Shown piece after piece: positions 58,661 through 64,000 of a stretch of DNA of 64,000 nt (positions within the stretch are counted from its first letter, which is position 1; each line of letters starts with the position of its first letter). Under the pieces are notes generated by a model. That model did not search any database, was not told the origin of the DNA, and was given only the letters and a program-made list of their open reading frames with translations. This DNA comes from Atherix ibis. Taxonomy: Eukaryota; Arthropoda; Insecta; Diptera; Athericidae. The translations under genes and the position numbers were made by a program. The stretch lies in the NCBI GenBank assembly GCA_958298945.1, contig OY282606.1, positions 52,093,920 through 52,157,919 on the forward strand, given 5' to 3'.

Positions 58661-61600
58661 AATTAGTATAAAAAAAAAACAGAAAATATTTTTAAAATAC
58701 TATAAAAAATAAAAGCTTTTTTCAGTAAAAGCTTAAAAAGTTATGCAAAACAATCGGGAGAATAATTGTTCACCCGCAAAAAAAGTATTTAAAAAAAAAA
58801 TTAACCTTTCGATCTTAAATTATACAAAAAAAAAAAACAAACTACTTTTCCCAATTGAGCATAAAAACACTAAAACTATTCTTATAAGAAAATTAAATGA
58901 AAACTAAAAAAAAACAAAGTAATTTCCAAAATTAAAGCTATAAAAAATAACCTCAACACTTTATAAAGGTAAAAAATTTTTATGAAAAATTAAACAATCC
59001 AACTTTTGTGCTTATAAAAAATTCAAAGAAAATTAAACCAAAATGAATCCCTTTTCTCACTGCATTAATTAAAAGCAAAAAAAAAAAAAAACATCCCAGA
59101 AACTAGTTGAGAAAACCGCTAAAAATAATCCAAAAAAAAATTAAATCAAATTCAAGCCTAATCAATTCATTAAACATTTTTGTAAACATCAAAAATATTT
59201 CCTTTTTCATTCCTTTTTACAGCCCAACCGAACACTATTTTTTAGTGCATAGCTTAATAAGAACAAACAAAATTAATGCTCCCAGAAACTTACGTAAACA
59301 GAAACATTTATTTTGGAATATTTTCCGTAGATGGTCAATTATTAAAATATATAACAAAAAAAAAAAAAAAAACCTGCTTTGAGCTTTGAATTAAGTCCAA
59401 TCGGGATGAAGGAGCAACTAAAAATTAATAGCAGATTGTGTAACAAACAAAAAAGTTTTCTTTGCTAAAAATAAGAACTTTACTACAAAAGAAAAAAACA
59501 AAAAAATAGACTAAATTACGAAAAAAATATGGTAAACAATTTAACTGAATAAATAAGTGAGCTAACCAGCATCCCATCCCGATAGAAAAATAGTCAAATT
59601 AACCTCAAAGTACTTTGCAGATTCTTGCTGATCCCTGACCGCTCACTCCACTTAGTGGCGTTCTCTTTAATAAATTCAGTTAAAAAAAAAATAAGGAAGA
59701 AATATCAAACTTTGATTAAATTTTCCTTCTCACTTACTACACATTCGATGGGGTTGGTTGGTCTTTGGGGCTGGTTTGTCTTGTTAATATTTTCTTTATT
59801 CGCAGCATCGCCACACCTTACATTACACCATTTTCATTTTGTTGTTGTTTTTTCCCATGCATACCATACTTTCTAAAATGGGGCATCTCTGGGTTAGATG
59901 ACTGAATGAATAGATGCCCTTTGGCATTAGTTTGTAAAACTCATAATTCCCATAACCAAGGAACGAAGCTCGAACGTAACGTATTTGAGTAAAAGTAGTT
60001 GGAAGATGATAAGTGGAAAAAAATTAACTAAAAAGTTGAGTGGAAGAAAAAATAATATCAAAACAAAAGTGAAAATAAATGAGAAAAAGAAGATGGAGTA
60101 GAAGAAGAGGAAAAGGATGAAAATTCTAGTTTCTATGGAAAAAAGCTCCCAACTACTTACAAGTAAATACACTGAAAGTATGCTGAAGCCATTGCCATTT
60201 GCAAAGCATCCACCGTAACGTAACTGAAAGTACATGATTCCCTAGCCGAAAACTCTGTCTTATCACAACTTCAATAGTCACTGCTGTACCCCTGCCCTGT
60301 TAACACTCCCTAACACTATTTTTCTACCATATTCTTTCCTTATTTTCCATCAAAAATCTTGAGTTAAGAAATTTCCAAACACAAGACGAGTTCTTGCTAG
60401 CCACCCTTTTTCTTTGCTTCCTTTTCAAGCTACGGAGAAGATATGCAAAAATTAGCGGGGGGAGGGGGGGGCGGTTTAGGTAACCAACCCAGTTTTGATA
60501 GTTACCCTCTTAATTTTCCCAAGATTTTCATCCTAGTTCTCAGCTGGAGTCGTAAGGACATAGCCCGAGTACGAGTGGAAGTACTTTAACCGACTCGTTA
60601 TACCCGCAGAGACACATCAGACCAGATAGGAAAGTTTATTTTTCTGTGAATAGTGTACACAGTGGATTAGACTAGCAAGCTCCATGTATGCTTGATGGTA
60701 TCCAATATCCATCAACCCATTTGCTGTTGGTTGAGCAGTTTTTGTTGCTAATTTTTGGCGCAGCGTCGGATGAGACTTAACGAATCCTCATATTGCGGAT
60801 AATTTTCTATAATGCATTCTTCTTTCCTTCTCGCTCTATTCAACCCTAAATGATTTCTGATTCAGATAAACTTGACGTAAGCAAATGCAAAGGATAGAAA
60901 ACGTAAGAGTGCATTGCAAGGGTGTGTATTGATGGGATCCCATACATCTGAAATTTTCTCAATCTGAAAAGAGTCTCAATGCTCGTTGTTGGCATTGACT
61001 AGTACGGAAATTGTTGCGAATATGAAAAAAATCAATTCCGATCATCAATCTGAATTATTTTGTTGCACAATGCAGATCTCATGACATATTACAAATGGCC
61101 GAAACGTCACTTAGAAATCATATTACTCTTATTAGAAAACCCTATATGTACAAAAAAACGTTAAGTAGTACCGCCATTTTCAGTTTTTGAACAATTTCAG
61201 AATTTTCAATAAAAATGCAAAAAAAACTAAAAATTTTTTTTAATAACAGACATTTTTATCCTAAAAAATAACCACAAAAAATATAAAAGACATCCGTTTT
61301 GTTTAAAAGAAACTCTTCCCGCTTCGCTTCTTCAAACGATTCTGGAACATGTCAATTTCTAGACGATACGTTATTTAAGAAAATTGGAAAAGGACAATGA
61401 ATAAAAATAAATTTTCCATCATTGAACTATAATGCAAATCTAGTAAAATTGTAAAAAAAAATAAGAGGAAAAAAATATTTTCAATAATAGCCATTTTCTT
61501 TTCGTCTGTTTAATAGTACCAATCACCTACTATCAACCCCCCCCCCTCCCACACACTTCCATAACAATATTAACTGTTATTATTTTTTTTCGAAAATTAT

Positions 61601-61689
61601 TCATAAAACTTTTTGAGAAAACACAAAAACGTGAAAAATAAATCAAAAATACCAGCAGGAAAAGTCGGATGTAAGGCACTCGTTAGTGA
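58661..61689. other. No gene recognised
   Basis: A-rich spacer at 58,661-59,600, then mixed sequence. The plus strand at 59,990-60,130 is purine-rich and produces a hydrophobic minus frame (59927-60235) without support. Poly-G and poly-C runs at about 60,457-60,473 and 61,538-61,548. The patch at 60,480-61,130 is less biased and could hide short exons; none recognised. Confidence 0.45.
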
Positions 61690-63015
61690 GATTTTCTAAA
61701 TTAAGATACTCATAAATTAGCAACTTGGTAAAGAGATTAATTCATAATTGACTAGCCTATCAATGAGCTATCCGAATTACTCGTATATATAGCTAGGGAA
61801 CAGCTGCTTTGAAATGAGCCACTTATGAGTCACTATAACTGAATTATTTGGAGATAAGCTACTCATAAATTAGAAACTTAGCAAAAACTGTTCATAGTTG
61901 AGCCTCGTACTTTAAAATGAACTTCTTATAAATGGGTTACTCAAAAATTATTGACTTAAAAAAAGAGCTTTAAGTCTAATTGAGCTACTTACAAATAAGC
62001 TCAACATAAAATAGGTACCTAGGAAAATGCTACTGATAAATAAAGTATCAATAAAGCACCAACTACCACACTTATCCATAAAGTAAAATTGAGCTTTTGG
62101 AAATATTTCTCATAATTGAGCTACTTGGAAGTGAGATGGTCACCTCATAAAATTGCAACTAACGAAAGATCTACTCATAATTGAGCTACTTGGAAGTGCA
62201 CTTAAGAAAGAGCTTCTAATAATTCCGCTACTTATGAATAAGCTACTCATAAATTAAAAACTTAGCAGAAGCTACTCGTAGTTGAGCTACTTGAAAATGA
62301 GCTGCTCATAAATGGGTTACTCAGAAATTATTAATTTAAAAAAAGAGCTAATTCTAATTAAGCTATATGCAAATGAGCTCAACATAAAATAGGTACCTAG
62401 GAAAATGCTACTGATGAATAAAGTATCAATAAAGTAGCAACTACTTACCCATTAAGTAAAATTAAGCTATTGGAAATATTTCTCATAATTGAGCTACTTG
62501 AAAGTGAGACTGTAATAAAAGGCCTCCTCATAAATTCGCAACTTACGAATGATCTACTCATAATTAAGCTACTTGGAAGTGCACTTAAGAAAGAGCTACT
62601 AATAATTCCGCTACTTATAAATAAGCTTCTCATAAATTAGAGACTTAGCAAAAACTACTCGTAGGTAGTAGAGCTACTTGAAAATTAACTTCTTATAAAT
62701 GGGTTACTCAAAAATTATTAATTTAAAAAAATAGCTAATTCTAATTAAGCTACTTACAAATGAGCTCCAAATAAAATAAATAAAGTATCAATAAAGTAGC
62801 AACTGCTTATCCATAAAATAAAATTGAGCTATTAGAAGTATTTCTCATAATTGAGCTACTTGAAAGTGAGACTCTAATAAATGGCCTCCTCATAAATTCG
62901 CAACTTACGAATGATCTACTCATAATTAAGCTACTTGGAAGTGCACTTGAGAAAGAGCTACTAATAATTCCGCTACTTATGAATAAGCTTCTTATAAATA
63001 AGCAAATTATGAAGG
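61690..63015 (+). repeat. Complex tandem array, ~383 bp higher-order unit
   Basis: The word ATAAGCT(A/T)CTCATAAATTA starts units at about 61,854, 62,238, 62,621 and, degenerate, 62,983 (spacings 384, 383, 362). Within a unit, many short pieces such as GAGCTACTTGGAAGTG, GAGCTACTTACAAATGAGCT and CTACTCATAATTGAGCTACT show a basic GAGCTACTNATAAAT-like module of about 15-25 bp. Other landmarks, AGGTACCTAGGAAAATGCTA and AATTCCGCTACTTAT, appear once per unit. The third unit has lost the AGGTACCTAGG part, explaining its shorter length. Confidence 0.9.
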
Positions 63016-63039
63016 CTATACTTATATGGGTTTCTCTTC

Positions 63040-63868
63040 TTCTTCTTCAGCCTATCTTAGTCCTATCCTGAACATAGACCTCTTCCAATTTTTTCCATGA
63101 TGGTCTGTCTTATGCTATTTGCACTGTATTTTTCCCCACATGCTATTGGATATCATCCCCTAAATTGCTTGGGGAATCTCTAGATCTCCATTGCATAATC
63201 TTTTTGGTCCATTTGATCTGACGTCTAGCATTGATTTTTTCATCGCTCGCTGACAAAGCTGACGCCCACGATTAACCTTTCCATCGCTTCCAGAGTCTGT
63301 TCATATATTGTTTACTGTGAATATCACAGTTTCTAGCCCATTAGGTAGTAACGGGGAGGATTTTTTGACCTTACCAAAAGCTGCCTTAATTTTCGCTGTC
63401 TGGTTTTATCGTCCGAGTTTTATCATGTGTTATTGATCGTAATGTATAAGTTATCGGCGCTCATAATTTTGGAAGCTCTCGTTCAATTGGACGAAGAATG
63501 AATGAAGATTCATTCTTAGTCCAATTGAACGAGAGTTTTCTTCCAGCTGCTGCAATATTTCTCCGATTTCTTCAGCATTACTACTAACTAGAACGATGTC
63601 ATCGGTAGAGCGTAAGTAGTTCAGATGTTTTCCATCCATTTTGATACCCCTTTGATCCCAAGATCATTTCTTGAATATGTTCTCTAACGCTAAGGTAAAG
63701 AGTTTGGATGAAATGGTGTCGTACTATATCGCCCCTTTCCCAATCTGGACTTTCCTCGTAGTCCAGTCATCTCCTAAATTTAAATATCTAGAGTCTAAAT
63801 GGTCCTTATCCATTGTTCCTAGTATGGGACATGTCTCGATGGAGTCAAAATATTTCTGGTAGTCTACA
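63040..63868 (-). mobile_element. RTE-type non-LTR retrotransposon fragment
   Basis: Minus-strand frames show a reverse transcriptase: VDYQKYFDSIETCPILGT (motif A, Asp present), YDTISSKLFTLALENIFKK (motif B region), and MDGKHLNYLRSTDDIVLVSS (motif C, STDD for FADD), then EEIGEILQQLEENSRSIGLR. Further downstream MDQKDYAMEISR, GEKYSANSIRQTIMEKIGRG and DRLKKKK resemble the C-terminal W-x-D-D-I…G…W…A-x-D-R region of RTE elements. Frameshifts and stops are frequent, and the catalytic doublet keeps both aspartates. It carries a palindromic insert (63476-63535). The 5' side is cut by the family B mariner that begins at about 63,875. Confidence 0.78.
63476..63535. repeat. 28 bp-arm palindrome inside the RTE fragment
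   Basis: The left arm CTCTCGTTCAATTGGACGAA… (63476-63503) and right arm (63508-63535, ending CCAATTGAACGAGAG) are complementary over 28 bp with one mismatch, around the 4-base loop GAAG. The right arm directly follows the RTE segment GLRMN on the coding strand. Confidence 0.92.
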
Positions 63869-63874
63869 ATTGCT

Positions 63875-64000
63875 AAAAATCCGCTGTTTGGTCATAGATG
63901 GCGTAAATGACCGTATTAAGCTACACATGGGCACCCCATACTGTTTTTTTATGAGTTTGACATCTGTCAATATTAATCAGTGTACATTCTCAGCAATTTC
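63875..64000 (+). mobile_element. Mos1-like mariner, family B, copy 5 (cut by window end)
   Basis: The 5' end only: AAAATCCGCTGTTTGGTCAT, a degenerate ATGGCGTA…CACCCCAT pair, TTATGAGTTTGACATCTGTC and AATCAGTGTACATTCTCAGC match the 5' region of copies 1-4. It is on the plus strand, opposite to the other four. The outer part of the TIR is missing, and the transposase start should lie just outside the window. Confidence 0.87.

Overview
This 64 kb window looks like repeat-rich, very AT-rich eukaryotic DNA, most likely from an insect or another arthropod. The evidence is several mariner (Tc1/mariner superfamily) lineages, Jockey-type and RTE-type non-LTR retrotransposon remnants, a Tigger/pogo element, satellite arrays, and no prokaryote-style gene packing. 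I could not identify a host protein-coding gene, rRNA or tRNA. Nearly everything recognisable is a mobile element or a tandem repeat. The species cannot be read from the sequence.

Layout. 0-1.65 kb: low-complexity DNA. 1.65-3.9 kb: a decayed mariner (family D) whose 3' end has been amplified into a tandem array. 3.9-6.8 kb: no gene seen. 6.8-7.7 and 13.8-14.6 kb: short mariners of family A. 15.3-16.6, 18.4-19.5 and 22.5-23.7 kb: three copies of a Mos1-like (mauritiana-type) mariner, family B, all on the minus strand. 27.8-33.0 kb: an AT-rich satellite with ~175 bp monomers in an ~872 bp higher-order repeat. 34.9-35.2 kb: an 84 bp minisatellite ending in a hairpin, next to a 5'-truncated Jockey element (35.2-36.8 kb). 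42.2-43.1 kb: family A mariner. 44.1-45.3 kb: family C mariner. 45.7-48.4 kb: Jockey fragments in both orientations. 48.4-51.1 kb: a Tigger/CENP-B-like transposon interrupted by a second family C mariner with a long open transposase frame. 52.9-54.0 kb: the longest family A mariner. 56.0-57.2 kb: fourth family B mariner. 57.7-58.7 kb: two Jockey fragments tail to tail. 61.7-63.0 kb: a second higher-order tandem array (~383 bp unit). 63.0-63.9 kb: an RTE-type reverse transcriptase fragment containing a long palindrome. From 63.88 kb: a fifth family B mariner cut by the window edge.

How it fits together. The most informative signal is that the mariner lineages here survive mainly as shared defective forms. 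In family A, three copies carry the same C-terminal truncation joined to an inverted copy of their own 5' end. All four readable family B copies lack the block holding the second catalytic Asp, and two of them share a further local duplication. Both family C copies lack the linker motif between the DNA-binding and catalytic domains, and the open one has Gly in place of the first catalytic Asp. TA target-site duplications and terminal inverted repeats are nevertheless often kept. This suggests that defective versions were mobilised in trans by copies elsewhere. All product calls are by eye from motif recognition; no database search was possible.
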